Both the position numbers and the translations under genes were made by a program. From positions 46,215,001 to 46,279,000 of the forward strand of contig CM065806.1 of the NCBI GenBank assembly GCA_033398695.1: 64,000 bases of DNA. Direction: 5' to 3'. Positions 34,371 through 46,085 of this stretch are shown here, in pieces (within the stretch, counting starts at the first letter, position 1; the number at the start of each line of letters is the position of its first letter). The notes beneath the pieces are model-generated. The model saw nothing but the letters and a program-made list of their open reading frames with translations. It ran no database searches and had not been told where the DNA came from. The DNA is from Orobanche coerulescens. Its lineage: Eukaryota > Streptophyta > Magnoliopsida > Lamiales > Orobanchaceae.

Positions 34371-35667
34371 TGATGGGATAAACAATCATGTATCGAAGTT
34401 TTGATAAAGTGCCAACATATAGCAAGCAGCTGTCTCGAAGACGATCGAAGTTGTTGGAGTAAACAATCCTGTATCGAAGTCTTCTCAAAGTGCCAACATA
34501 CAGCGAAAGTATAAAGAGCCATCTTACATCAAGAAAATCATATGTCAATATGACGCTAAGTATGGAAGCTGTCCCGAAATAAACATACAACATTCTTCCA
34601 TACAGTATCGGTCTAAGATAGCCTACAGAACATAGCCTACAGCATTATGTCGGATACAACGTACAGGCTGTAAGTATTGAGATCTTCAATACTTATCCAA
34701 ACATGACTGAAGACCGTTGAAACGGAATTTGCTTTATTCACTAAAAGTCAAGTCCCGTTTGAAAACAAGTATTTAAATATTGAAGGGATAAAGTATTTAA
34801 ATACTAGCCGACACAAATCTTCAATCAAGGAGCAAAAACCGGATCGTGTTTTATTCAAATAAATCATCCCGTTGGAACGGACTTTTTCCCAACGGATCTA
34901 TTCAGAGGCTATATATATATCCAGAGTTTGAAGATCAGATCAACCAACACATACAAGCTTACAAGCAATATGCGAATGATCTATCGACTAAATATTCATT
35001 ATCATCAGATCAAGCTTACAAGAGCAAAGTATATTTCTTCCAAGTATCATTCACATCTGAGAAGAAGAAATATACTCAGTCAGTCACGAACAACCATCAT
35101 CATCTCAAGAACTTCATCGACAAACTGCTGTTCTTACCTGGTTACTTTACTTTTTACCTTGAGTAAAAACCTAGTTCTGTGTGAACTAAAGAAGTTATTC
35201 CGACCTGTGTGGGCCGAATAAGGCGAAGCTTTAGAACTGTGTGTGAAGAAAAAAGTCAAGAGTTAGATTTGACCAATCTGTGTGAACGGTTGAAAGCGAC
35301 GGTCCTTGTATCAATCTGTGTGAACGATACAGAGGATAGGTTTGATTATAGACACGTAGTTGTGTACGCAGTGTTTATAATAAATGTTTTACTCCTGTGT
35401 GGAGGACCAGTGGACGTAGAGGGGTTTACCTCGAACCACTTTTATTACTGTGTTAATTACCTTCTGCATTTACTGCTTTCATTACTGTGATTTGTTTTAC
35501 AAGTATACACTGCATACTCTATACGCACTAACCAAATAGGAGAAAACCAAGTTGATTAACATCAACTTACTGTTTCAAGACTTCCGCTACGCAGTCCTAT
35601 TTGAAAATCATACAGCTTGTTGGTTAAACACTTTCCAAGTTGTATTCTGTATACTTAGTGGCCAACA
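34371..35667 (+). repeat. 3' LTR of element F (1297 bp)
   Basis: A direct copy of 17144-18459 with scattered differences. It starts TGATGG instead of TGTTGG and ends GCCAACA, followed by the target duplication GCTAC. A short deletion relative to the 5' LTR lies near 34870-34920. Confidence 0.92.
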
Positions 35668-35672
35668 GCTAC

Positions 35673-37283
35673 CTCAATGGATACAGCACTTCCCTATAGA
35701 AACTGCTATAGAGCCATCTACATCAAGATCAATGTATATCCCATCAATGGATATTCCTACATCGATGGATGTTCAAACTTCTCTATCGATGGATGCTCCA
35801 GCTATGTCTTTGATGGATGTTCTATTTTTCTCATTGATGGGTGTTATTTATTCTTTGATGGATGTACCTCCAAGTCATATTTCTAAGGTATAACTTACAT
35901 CCATCGACATATTTATATTGCCAATCATACACCAAGAATATCCGATGTACCTTTGATTGAAAACTTGAGTGAGAGGCAGGATTGCAGCCTGGAAAAAAGA
36001 GAGAGTGAATATGAAAGGATCACTACTTCTTCTAGTGATGCAAAATTAGAGGAATTAGCAGTAAGGGTGGGTGAGACTCCTACAGTAAAAAAGAGAGAAA
36101 TTGAGATAAATGTTCAAGTCACTAACCTTTCAAGTGTTGTTGCTCCATCTAAGGACTCTCTATCAGATGTGTTAGAGATGAATGTTGATGATGATCAATT
36201 CAAGCATCCTGATCTTGCATACCAACAGCTAGCATCCTCTTCCAATGTAGAAGCTGAAAAGATGCTATGTCATATTCACACTGAGGAATCAATTCTTAAC
36301 TACAAGACTGGTATTGCACACCTCCAAGATACTTCATACTTCACTCTTGAAGATCCTTTTATCTAAAGATGATGATGCTCCTACTAAGGAATGGAGACAA
36401 ACTTTTGTGAGAGCATAGCTTATGTTGAAGATGAAATTATGAAAAGCTACAAGAAAGCCATGACTGAGCCTCAAATTGAAAATCCAGTCCAAGTGAGCAT
36501 TGCTAAATACTACAAGGACTCACTAAAACTACTGATTTTGGATGGAGTCAAGAAGTCATTTTCAGATCTTAAAATGACATTGGAGCTAGAGGGACAAAAA
36601 TACTACACTATGGTTGAAAGGAATTTCCCTTTCTAAACCACTTTTAACCTAGTAAAAAGATTGAAAAAAGAATATGCTATAAAGAAAGATATCAAGGAGC
36701 TCCAATCAAGGGTTACTATAAGGGAGAAAACCCTTGATACTATGTTGCAAAATCAAATAGAGCAGATAACACTTGTAAAACAACTCATACAGGCCAACAC
36801 TTCCTCCTAAATCCCCTCAAGTACTAAAGTTCTTAATTTGATGATAACAAAAAGGGGGAGAAGGGCTTAAGCTCACAAAGCCAAGGGAAGAACAAACTCA
36901 GGGGCAGATGGTTGTAGCAGCTCCTCAAAACACTCTCAAAAGAAAGCTCCCATCCCAATCTACTCAACCGAAGAAAAAGGCCCTAACTATTGTTGATGCA
37001 AATAGGAATAAGGATGTAGGAGAGGCTAAAAACTAAAAATATCTTGAAAAATCAAAACAAAAACTAGGGGAGTATATGAAGCAAATAGAGCATATAAAGA
37101 AAAGCTTGGTGGATGTTGGAGATGTACAGATGCAAGCTGCTCAAACAAAAGTAACTTCAAGCCCAATTAAAAAAGAGAAGCAAGCTGAAGAAGTTCTAGG
37201 AAAACAATCTACTCAACGTCAAATCTCCATGCCAAGCCAGAAGCCAGCCCCCTCAAGACCATCAACTTCTAAATTTGATGAAT
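35673..37283 (+). pseudogene. ORF3 region of element D, part 3
   Basis: Open pieces at 35673-35886, 35953-36366, 36391-36633 and 37076-37315 carry Lys/Glu-rich, helical-looking sequence (ETNFCESIAYVEDEIMKSYK, YYKDSLKLLILDGVKKSF) without recognised domains. The first piece contains an octapeptide repeat of the form S-[ML]-[MD]-[DG], encoded by TYGATGGAT words at 35744, 35762, 35786, 35810, 35834 and 35855. An AAAAAGGGGGAGAAG purine tract (36849) resembles the tract after F ORF3. Several frameshifts. The A insertion follows at 37289. Confidence 0.45.
35744..35863 (+). repeat. 24-bp coding repeat carrying the D palindrome half-site
   Basis: TCAATGGAT, TCGATGGAT, TCGATGGAT, TTGATGGAT, TTGATGGGT and TTGATGGAT start at 35744, 35762, 35786, 35810, 35834 and 35855 (spacings 18, 24, 24, 24 and 21). 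The period keeps one frame and gives an eight-residue peptide repeat. The same word forms the array in the D LTR. Confidence 0.75.
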
Positions 37284-37288
37284 CAATC

Positions 37289-38717
37289 TGTAACACCCCC
37301 AAGTTATTCAGGGTATAGTACAGCACCGTAAGCCCTGCCATGGGACCCACAAGGCTATTTACATGCAAAACTACGAACTTTGACCGAGAAGGTCCAAGTA
37401 CAATGAAATGGAAGACAATGAAAATGGTATTCAAAACCATATCTTATACATCCGAATACAACACATCACAAATCAATACCAAGGCAACACAGGCCGAAAC
37501 ATCAAGAAAACCGAAAACAGTACTTGAGTATTCAAAAACCATTCAAGTACAACACTGAATGGAGGAAATACAAAACATAACCTGATATAAGACACAACAT
37601 CACACTTTCCCATCATCTTCATGCCAACCCGGTACATGGCTATCCGCCCTCCTGGATCCTGAAATACATGAAAGGTATTTCCCCCATAAAGGGATTAGCC
37701 GTCGAATAGCTAGTACAAGTATATAGAACATGAAACACAATACTCCTCGATAATAAAGTAAATGTAATCATCATCTCATCGATTCAAGACTAGTATTCCG
37801 GAATAACTAAATCTCATAGCATCATAATCAATACATACATGATTAACCGCGGAACCGCACCAGAGGACACGGAACCCTCAGAGGACCCGTCGGTCCATCC
37901 CAGAGTGGTTAATCCAAAAATATCCACGGAACTGCACCAGAGGCTACAGAACCCTCATAGGACCTTTCGGCCTGTCCCAGAGTGGATATAAACCATTATA
38001 CAATTCATATATCTTACTTTCAAAGTCGAGAACGCACAATCATAAACATATACTTGCCTTTGAGATATCGGGAATCAGAAGGAAAAGAGTATAAGTGCGG
38101 TAGGTCCAAGAACGCACTTCCGGCACCTAAACGATTCCTAAGAAATACGATAATCAATAATCCATACTCAAATCACACTAAGAAACTCCCAAAACCCTCC
38201 TACGATTCACGAAACTACAAGGATAATCACTTAGAGGTTTGAAGATCACCCAAACCCTCTCACGTCCGGACAAGGTGCAAAACCAACCATATAATCGCAG
38301 GGGAAACACGGATAAGGGTTAGATGCATCATATTCTTAAAGATCTCAAGCACCAAAACAGATAAATCAGACGAATCTAAGAAAATCCCCAAAAATTTACA
38401 AAACTAGGGTTCTAAGGAATTTACCTTCATTTGGAAGATTGGAATGGATTAGATGTTGTGTAAAATTTGTTATTCAACCAAATATAATGATAGTTGAAGA
38501 AGGACCGCCTCAAATCGCCCCAAATCGCCCTCTCCCGAGCTCTCCCGTTGAAATGAGTGAAAAAGATGTAAAATGACAAGTGCAGGGGTTGGCTGCCCCT
38601 TATATACAACGTCAGGTTAGCGCGCGCTAAAAGTTGGGGTTAGCGTGTGCTAACGGGGTCACCCGGTAGTCCAGTGGCTTCTGTCCTGAGATGTTAGCGC
38701 GCGCTACCACACCTTAG
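37289..38717 (-). repeat. 3' LTR of A, truncated by insertion of B
   Basis: It aligns with 54932-56361 of the 5' LTR and stops at CTTAG, inside a palindrome of its array (copies at 38618, 38641 and 38695, and the broken one at 38715). The GC hairpin is present near 37681-37694 with one arm mutated (GGGA). The remaining 0.5 kb of this LTR is not found next to B. Confidence 0.88.
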
Positions 38718-39144
38718 TGTAACACCCCCATGATTTATGGAGATATTATACCGCCGTAGATTCTTTTTGGAGAACTTGCCAGGCTTAGACCAACAGAAAA
38801 CACATTAACCAGCAACTAAACAGAGACATTCACACACTTAAAACAAATGTCAATTTCAATACGACATGCATCACCAGAACAATCCTATACATAGTCCTGT
38901 TGGATCACAACAAATATAATAACTCACAACTGATCCAACAACATCAACAACAACTAATATCAACACCTTAAATCATATATGACAGTACCCGTGCGAGTCC
39001 AAAACTAAAACACGACTCTGACCATGCCAAAACGACCACCAACTCACAATAACATATGATATCAGTGTTGCTCGTCATCCTCATGCCCTTCCTGCACTGG
39101 CTTGCCACTAAGACCTGTACCTGAATACACAACCAGTATATCCA

Positions 39145-39180
39145 CCCCAGAAGGGGTCAGCAAACAGCTGGTGCAAGTAC
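39145..39180 (-). other. LTR two-stem hairpin module of B
   Basis: On the element strand TTGCACCAGC, GCTGACCCC, a 4-base loop and GGGG. It lies about 430 bp before the LTR 3' end. Compared with A and E the loop bases differ but both stems can still form. Confidence 0.5.
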
Positions 39181-40074
39181 AACGATTTATGAATATGTTC
39201 AACAAATGAATAAATAACCAAATCACTTTGCCATCATGTATTCCGGAATACCAGACCATAATCATCATCTCAAAATAATATCCCGAGTTGTACTGGCCCT
39301 GTACCTCACGCGAGATACACACCCCAGAAAGTCTTCGTCAGGCCCTCCCTGGTTGTATAACCCCACCGAGTGATCCGTAGGAAACGCGGCCTATCGAATC
39401 CCAGAGGACCCTCACTGGTTTTAACTCGGTTCACACATACTCAGTAACCACATGGCACAAACTACATTTTCTAAAATTACCACTTTTCATAAAATCACAT
39501 TTTTCACATATTCACACGAAGTACATCAAACACAATCAAAGTACTTGCCTCAATTATAATGGTACAGGGGACGGTGAACGAAAGTACCTGCTGCTCGAAC
39601 TTTCCTCAACGATTAGGTCCTAGCAAAATACACTACTATATCAAACATAGCACAACGGAAACGGAAAGGTTTACCCTAAGTTCTACTCTCAGGGACAATC
39701 AATCGGACACTATGGAGTCAGCATGGATCATACACAACTACGAAAGAAAACTCGAAACTCAGTCCGTAAGCTTCAACAAAAAGCAAAGGATTATAATTAT
39801 GATATCATAATCCAGTACAATCAGGGCTAGATCTGTACTTTAGAGGATAAAACCTCAAGAAAACCCTAAGATATGAAGAACTCGGGTTTCACATGATTTA
39901 CCTCGATCCGGATGATAAAAGTTGTTGAGATCTTGTTAAATTTGTTCCAGTAACTCAAAAATGTTGTTGGGTAGTGAAGTCCGGCCAAAACCTGCATTTT
40001 CCTACGTTCAAAGCCGCCCAGCCACCGGTGGAGAAGAAGAAAAAGAGAAATGGCATAAAGTGAATTGCATTGTC

Positions 40075-40084
40075 CTATATATAC
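40075..40084 (-). promoter_or_regulatory. TATA box of LTR B
   Basis: The minus strand reads GTATATATAGGAC, 10 bp from the first palindrome at 40095. It is the same arrangement as in the left LTR (GTATAAATAGGAC). Confidence 0.65.
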
Positions 40085-40094
40085 TGGACGTGAT

Positions 40095-40384
40095 TAGCGC
40101 GCGCTACGGGCAAAATGTAGCATGCGCTATCAGGCTAAAAAGCAGTCCACCACCTTTGAAAGGCTGTGCAGAATTTTCTGCACTGGCCACATTAGCGTGC
40201 GCTACCCGTAAGGGCTAGCGTGCGCTACCCGTAAGGGCTAGCGTGCGCTACCTGTTAGTTTGTCCAAAGTCCAGAAACCTCTGCATGTGCTGACCGGCCA
40301 TAATGGCGTGCGCTATCATAGCCAATTAACGTGCACTAAAATGCATGATTAGCGCGCGCTAGCAACACAGTCTAGCGTGCGCTA
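40095..40384 (-). repeat. Palindrome array TAGCGYGCGCTA in LTR B, 23-bp phased
   Basis: Nine copies start at 40095, 40118, 40193, 40216, 40239, 40304, 40327, 40350 and 40373, with spacings 23, 75, 23, 23, 65, 23, 23 and 23 bp. Linkers are 11 bp long. Two are identical (CCGTAAGGGC context); the others are unrelated. Copies 1 and 8 are the perfect palindrome TAGCGCGCGCTA. AGTCCAG lies in a long gap at 40268-40274. Confidence 0.92.
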
Positions 40385-40824
40385 ACTGCTACTTCTCAGC
40401 ATCCCTATTATGAAGTTTGGTCAGAACGAACTCCTCCGGATAGGCACATAACTCGACAATCACTAACAACTAACATACCAATTCAAAACTCAATACACAC
40501 ACGATTCCAGGCATCAGACAGTATAATGTGGAGCTTTCCTAAACCAACTCCCAACAGAATACGACCATCAATCAAATACACCATTAATAAAGTACGCGGA
40601 TGTTACACCCTTACCCTCTTAAAAGAAGTTTCGTCCTCGAAACTTGAAACCAGAAAGGGGGTCGTCGTAATATGTGTCTGAGTCATCAATTGTATCCATG
40701 CGAAACATTTATTCTTGAATCGTAAACATCACACCAATACATATTTATAAGAAAACAGCAATACACAGCATGCCTCACTAGGCCTATCTCAGGGGTTAAT
40801 GACGACCGAGTTATCTTCGACCTC

Positions 40825-41166
40825 TTATTCTGGGTCCTCTTCGGGATCTTCCTCGGGATCTTCTTCGGCCTCTGCAACCGGAATTGGTGCCGCTGGAAGT
40901 ATAACAAGGATTTCCTCAGCGTTGGCCCGTATCATTTCCCTTTCTTGCTGGATCTGATCCTGGAGAACCTCTCTCGCTTGAGTGTACTGGGCCTCCCTTT
41001 CCCGGAGAGTACGCCGTACTGCAGCTAATTGAGCTTCTAGCTGCGCAGCATGCTCGCATTCTCGTGTAGCTGCTTCTTGCATAGACTGACATGCATCTCG
41101 ATGAAATTGTGCTACGGCCTCGAGATAATTGATATGAAAGCAACGAGTATGCTTAGTAGGATCCAT
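40825..41166 (-). CDS. Small accessory ORF near the 3' end of B (113 codons)
   Basis: I chose the ATG at 41166 (MDPTKHTRCFHINYLEAVAQ) over the upstream ATG at 41202 because it lies closest to the body of the domain; either is possible. The middle is a charged, Gln/Glu/Arg-rich helix (AAQLEAQLAAVRRTLREREA) predicted to form a coiled coil, and the end is a repeated acidic EEDPEEDPEEDPE tail. It is not pol. It sits 217 bp from the LTR, where an extra ORF or the Pol C-terminus would be. A TATATAA and a perfect 15-bp palindrome lie just upstream. Function unknown. Confidence 0.5.
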   Translation of the reverse strand: MDPTKHTRCFHINYLEAVAQFHRDACQSMQEAATRECEHAAQLEAQLAAVRRTLREREAQYTQAREVLQDQIQQEREMIRANAEEILVILPAAPIPVAEAEEDPEEDPEEDPE

Positions 41167-41233
41167 ACTTACAAGGTTACTCAACTGTTTCCCTTCGATC
41201 AACGTCTCGGGTCTACTATGGATACCTCTTAGG

Positions 41234-41266
41234 TCTTATATAAACATCAAACCGACTTTAAGTCGG
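41234..41266 (-). promoter_or_regulatory. TATA-like box and perfect palindrome upstream of the accessory ORF
   Basis: Minus strand: CCGACTTAAAGTCGG (41252-41266, perfect inverted repeat around one A), then TTTATATAAGACC (41234-41244), 35-70 bp before the two candidate start codons. It could be a separate promoter for the small ORF. No direct evidence of use. Confidence 0.4.
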
Positions 41267-41279
41267 AAGTCATAGTGGC

Positions 41280-42500
41280 ACTACAATTGTTTCTAGTAGC
41301 CGCTATTATGGCGGCGCCGTCATTTAGTGTCAATTATCCTTCGCCGCCACAACAATAACAATAACAGTGATCAAAATCTTGACGATAGACTTGCAACGAT
41401 TCCCACTTGACGATAAGGATCGAGTAAAATAATAGTACGAATATGACCAAAATATTGGTCTAGCTAAAAGATGCAATCACGGGCTTTCGGTACTCCCACT
41501 CGATGTCAAGATATGATGGCCATCCCTCAGATGCTGCTCGTCGAGACTAGCGAACTGAAGAAATAAAAATAGATCAAAAGAAAAGGAACTAACGGGGAAA
41601 TAAAATTATTACATCCCACTTCTTTTGGAATAAATTTCGTCCCAAAACTTAGGTCATGAAACAATTATTACACGTTATCTGCTGCCAACAACGGGCACAA
41701 AACTCCATGTCATACTACGATCCAATCCAACATGCAAGGATGTTTATTGAGTGCAATGATCATGAACCACCACAGTTGATAATCCAAATAATACAATAGT
41801 CAAAATGCGAGCTTAACGCCGAACAAATATATAATTTCGATAACCTCAAAGGTTTGGAAAATCACATGTTGGGACAGATACCTAAACCTAAAAGAAATGT
41901 GATGCTCGATAATCACGACGCAAAATCGAGCAACAACAATTGAACCACAATGATCGAACAACATTGATCAAACAACAATGATTGGACGACAATATTCAAA
42001 CAACCCCGAAGTTTACGCCTCAACCCAAGACATTAAATGGGCTTGTAAGAATTACAAGACGTTCACTTTACGTAGGACTCATGAGATTTGAATTGAAGTT
42101 GAGGAAAAGTCACAACTGTGAACGGATTCATCTGAAACAATGTCACAACTCGTTCAAACGACAAAACCGAAGGACAGAACAAATTCAGAAGGTATCACCA
42201 AATATAGGGGAGCCAATAGGATGGAAAAATACAGAAGTCAAAACTCGAGTATCATGAGCCACTTTAAATAAAGAAGTTTGCCTTCGCAATTTAGAACAAC
42301 AAAAACAAGGCAATAACGTAACTAGAAACTTCATAAAGTCGGATGACCAAATCTCTAAGCATTCTAACTAATGCGGAATGACTACTAACATCACGAGGAT
42401 TTCTCGGTGGTGACGCGATTCAGTTAACGACACCAGTTGAAATCAAAATAAAGAACAACACAACAAATAAGGTTTGCCCTCGTAGAATCATGAGTTACCA
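41280..42500 (-). other. Degenerate gypsy 3' internal region with a polypurine-tract/LTR junction
   Basis: No gene. At about 41613 the minus strand reads CTAAGTTTTGGGACGAAATT, further purines AAAAGAAGTGGGA, then TGTAATAAT. This has the form of the internal/LTR border of E, C and B, so the region to the right is the 3' internal part of another minus-strand gypsy element. It is rich in TTGTTCAATC/GATTGAACAA-like words, as is 13005-13900 of E. Only about 330 bp to the left could be its LTR, and I could not trace it. Confidence 0.4.
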
Positions 42501-43365
42501 AAGGGAAATATAGTCCCATACTCAACGACAATGGGGTTATACAACAAGATCTTGAAACCAGTACATAACTGGAACCACAATTACGATAATCTCAGACATC
42601 AAACCAATCATCGTAGTACCACCGAATTCGCAAGTTCTGCAGTACGACAACAGAGTCAAGCATGCGGGTTCAAGGCCTTAAATTGTGCAAGTACAAGAAT
42701 CCCGATTATTATACTCTTCTCTCCTTCGAATGGAGTTTTGTATTCGAAACATAAAATTAGCAAGTTAGAGGTGGAAAGCAAGAAGATAAGAAGAATCAAG
42801 CCAAAATTGTTGGGAGCATCAACAATACGGACGTATTAGGAAAGCATCACTTCTCACCATCTGGTGTACGGAATGTCCCTTGATCACTTGCTTTTTTCAC
42901 CAAGATTACGGACATTTGATCAAGCGTTAATTGTTCATGGTTCCTCAGAATCCTTAGAATCGTCAACCGAGTTGAACAAATCAGAATTATAGATATACAA
43001 TTCATAAGACATGACCAACAACAATATTTAGCATCAATTGATTCATCATAATCGGGTTGGAAATGAGATCAAGATCAAAATCAATAAAATGGTCAACTCA
43101 AGGGAACATCAAGGAATTGCCTCGATCCGACGAATAATAATAGCTTAGACGATGTTATACTCCAAAACATCTTTAAACAAAATTGGCCAAAATCACGAAC
43201 TCTAGTCGCCTCCGATCTACATCTTGGTGTCACCCACAGAGAAAAAGGAAAAGAGTGGGAATGATGAATCACAATTGCTGTCCGGTTCATATGCCGGACC
43301 GATTAGCGTGCGCTAAATACAAGCGTTAGCATGCGCTATCGAGACCTCCAGTCTCAGTCCAGTAG
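42500..43365 (-). repeat. LTR J, left part (gypsy, minus strand)
   Basis: The segment has the layout of the A and B LTRs: a GTGCAAGTACAAG word near 42687, a CCTCGATCCGACGA block (43121), then palindromes TAGCGTGCGCTA (43303) and TAGCATGCGCTA (43326). The TATA position (about 43285-43295) is degraded (CATATG). Its left end is unclear. It is split by element C at 43365 and continues at 52153. Confidence 0.5.
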
Positions 43366-43790
43366 TGTAATACTCAGTTGTGAATTCATTATTATCATTC
43401 AGTAATTGTCACTCAGAAATTTTTCGCCCTTTAATAATCATTCATCATTCATGTTCATTCATTTGTGTCCATCGTTCGACGTATTTTGGAATCGCGTATC
43501 AGTCGTCGTTCATCGTTCAACCCTATTTGAGAATCGATACGAGAATATTATCATAATCGTTATAATTGTTCAGTAAGTTGATGTTGATGTTGGAGTTCAT
43601 ATCATTTCGAATTTACTCTTTCTTGTTCGGTTCGTGCTATTTTGGACCAACTCTTATAATCACCACTCGGAACCGCCGTTTTGGGGTTCCCGCAATTCCA
43701 TTTCGTGTTATTATTCCCAAATTTGGAGCTCTATTACGTTTATTCTCTTTCCGGGTCATTTTTCATCACTTTTTGGGCACGAACATTGTG

Positions 43791-43984
43791 CGCCGCGACA
43801 CAGGGGAGTGTGCGCCGTGGCACACACATCTTGCAGGATCAGCCTGGCGCGGCTGTACCGCGCACCGCGGCTGTACCGCGCACCGCGGCCCACTGCTGGC
43901 CGGGACGCGGCACCAACTGGGAGCTGTTCGCAAATATTCGGCCGCGGGCCGCGGCACACTCAGTCTGGGTCACGACACGCGAAT
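43791..43984 (+). repeat. GCGCCGCGGCAC-type palindrome cluster in C LTRs
   Basis: Clearer in the 3' LTR: CCGCGG-centred or related cores at 49593, 49615, 49665, 49687, 49731 (as CCACGG) and 49752 (as ACGCGT), giving spacings 22, 50, 22, 44 and 21 bp. Additional overlapping cores (49647, 49724) blur the pattern. The 5' LTR copy is more decayed (CGCCGCGACAC, CGCCGTGGCAC). No TATA box directly follows. Confidence 0.6.
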
Positions 43985-45509
43985 CAGATTACCCTTTTTC
44001 AGCGGATTTTTGAGGAGAGAAGCTCATTTCATCCTCTTCCTCATTCCTCCTCTCCATGGGTGACTTTTGGGAGAATTTTTGGGCGATTTATCATCATCAA
44101 TCTCAGTGATTTCATCCTCCTTGAGTTCTTGGTGTGGATTAACAACATTTTTTTGGATTCTTCATCCTAATCCAAGGTAACTTCTTTAACCCTATATTTG
44201 ATTTTGAATTGGAGCATGATGTTTTGGATGATATAATCATGATATGTGAAGGGATTTACGTATGATTATGAGTTTTTATGAATTATCATTGGATTATTGG
44301 AGGATTATTCAAGAACACTTTGGATGTTGTTTTTGGAATTGGGGGTTTCCATTAGATGTTGTTGGAATCTCGTATTGTCTCTTTCTTTTGGATTATTGAG
44401 TGTATTGAGGATGTTTTGTTAGATTAAATCACTCATTTGGAGGTTGGTTTTCGATATAATTGAGATTAGTTGTAAACAATTGAAGATTGTTTACGACGTG
44501 TTTGTTAAATTGCCCCAATGAGTTGGGTAGTGTTGTATCGACCTTTCGATTTGGTTATGACTATACGTGGATATGTATATTAAGCGAATCGTTGGTAATT
44601 TTGTTATTCAAGGTTGTTCGAGCGACCGATAATTCCATAAAAGGACGTTGATTGTGGAAGGACTTTCTCGCCGTCGGTTTGAGGCAAGTTTTATACTTGT
44701 ACTAGTCTATGAGATTAATGTTATCATATATGTGTATAAATGTGTCGTATCATTCTGAGACTTAGTCTATTCATGAGTTCATTGTTATTAGGGGATCGTT
44801 TGATACGATACTCTTCGGCAATTATGCCAAATGATTATTGTTGTTCGTTAACGGCCAGTTCAAGGCATTGGGATACTTGTTGTTAATGTCATTATCGATA
44901 GCCGGTTTGCGGTATCGATGTATCGATTGTTGTTGTTGATATTGATGTCGATTCAAGGCATTGTTGTAATCATTGCTATTGATGTTGGTGTTTCGCTATT
45001 GATGTTGTATTGGCCGATTGAAGGCATTGACGTATTCATTTCTCATCTCCGCCGTCGGTAACTGATTAAAGGTGCCGAGGCATTCGTTGTATCATTGTTA
45101 TGGATTGTCCGTTCTAAGGCAATCGAGGTATTGAATCATTTGTTGTATCATTGTTATCGATTGGCCATTCTAAGGCAATCGAGGTATTGAATTGGGACTG
45201 TCGAGGATAGTTCCCATCCATTGTGTCATTGTTATCGATTGACCATTCTAAGGTAATCGAGGTATTGAATTGGGACTGTCGAGGACGGTGTCCATCCGTG
45301 AGTTATTGTTGTCGTGTTGGCCAACTCAAGGCAGCACATTATCATTCTTGTGAACTCAGTAATCTTAGGATCGTTGACGTTTGTGATTAATTGTGTTTTG
45401 GAGGCTAGTCTTGGCTAATGCTGATTATGGGTAAGTTTGGGGCTTGAACCTTCGCGGTTGGTTTCCCAACACCTACAGTTCAGTAGGTCACGGCCATGGG
45501 ATGGTGTCA

Positions 45510-45690
45510 TTGTGATACGGCTTCATGTTGGGGCTTCAGCCCTCATTGTGATACGGCTTTGTGCCGTGGCTTCGGCCCTTATTGTGATACCGCTTCATGC
45601 CGTGGCTTCGGCCCTCATTGTGATACGACTTTGTGCCGTGGCTTCGTCCCTCATTGATACAACTTCGGGCTGTTTTGGCTTCAGGCCATT
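45510..45690 (+). repeat. 36-bp tandem repeat in C 5' LTR
   Basis: Five or so units of the form TTGTGATACGGCTTC..CCGTGGCTTCGGCCCTCA. The 3' LTR has fewer units (51245-51330), which explains most of the 126-bp length difference between the two LTRs. Confidence 0.75.
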
Positions 45691-46070
45691 GTGACGATTG
45701 ACAGTTTTGGCTGAGTAACTTTCAGGTGATTGTGATATTTGGCAGCTTCGGCTGGGCAGCTTTCGGGCCTTTGTGAAATCTTAGTATTTTCGTTGGAGCC
45801 TTCGGGCATTGTGGTTCATATTTAATTCAGTTCTGGTTTGGTTCATCTTCATGTAATTCATTGTGGTGTTCTGTATCGATGATTCGCCGTTGGGCACTTA
45901 TGTCCTAACCTGTTGAGCAGGTATTGATCGTATGCCGTGGGCATAGTGTTCCACGAATGCTCGGTTCTTACCTTGGGTTGTGAGCATCTCGTATTATTAT
46001 TATTATTTTCATTCTGCCTTTGGATGCATATCATGTTATACATGTATTTGATGTTCATTATCTGGATGAC

Positions 46071-46085
46071 TGACCCCGTGGGGGC
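46071..46085 (+). other. GC hairpin of C LTR
   Basis: CCCC-GTG-GGGG at 46074-46084 (3' LTR: CCCC-GT-GGGG at 51747-51756), about 390 bp before the LTR end. It corresponds in position to the C/G hairpin of the other gypsy LTRs but lacks the adjacent AGC..GCT stem. Confidence 0.45.

Larger units (their letters stand above)
17144..35667 (+). mobile_element. Element F: SIRE/Maximus-type Ty1/copia retrotransposon
   Basis: LTRs at 17144-18459 and 34371-35667 begin TGTTGG (TGATGG in the 3' copy) and end CCAACA. Target duplication GCTAC is at 17139-17143 and 35668-35672. The order is primer binding site, gag, protease, integrase, RT, RNase H (the copia order), a third ORF region, polypurine tract. 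With the 6-kb CACTA insertion removed, F is about 12.5 kb, normal for SIRE/Maximus. Gag, protease, integrase and ORF3 contain stops or frameshifts, so F is not autonomous now. Confidence 0.93.
38718..40607 (-). repeat. LTR of element B (1890 bp), 3' LTR by orientation
   Basis: It runs from TGTAACACCCCCATG (38718) to GGATGTTACA (40607). To the right, the minus strand reads GTTTCGAGGACGAAACTTCT plus the tract AAGAGGGTAAGGG, the usual gypsy 3' internal end, so this is the 3' LTR and the body lies to the right. It has a palindrome array at 40095-40384, a TATA box at 40075-40084 and a GC hairpin at 39145-39156. Confidence 0.85.

Noticed and set aside
43566..44170. Overlapping ORFs of 110-178 codons, repeated at 49367-49962
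   Set aside because: They lie in the C LTRs across the palindrome cluster. Cys/Arg/Gly-rich translations come from GC-rich palindromes, and several frames are open at once.
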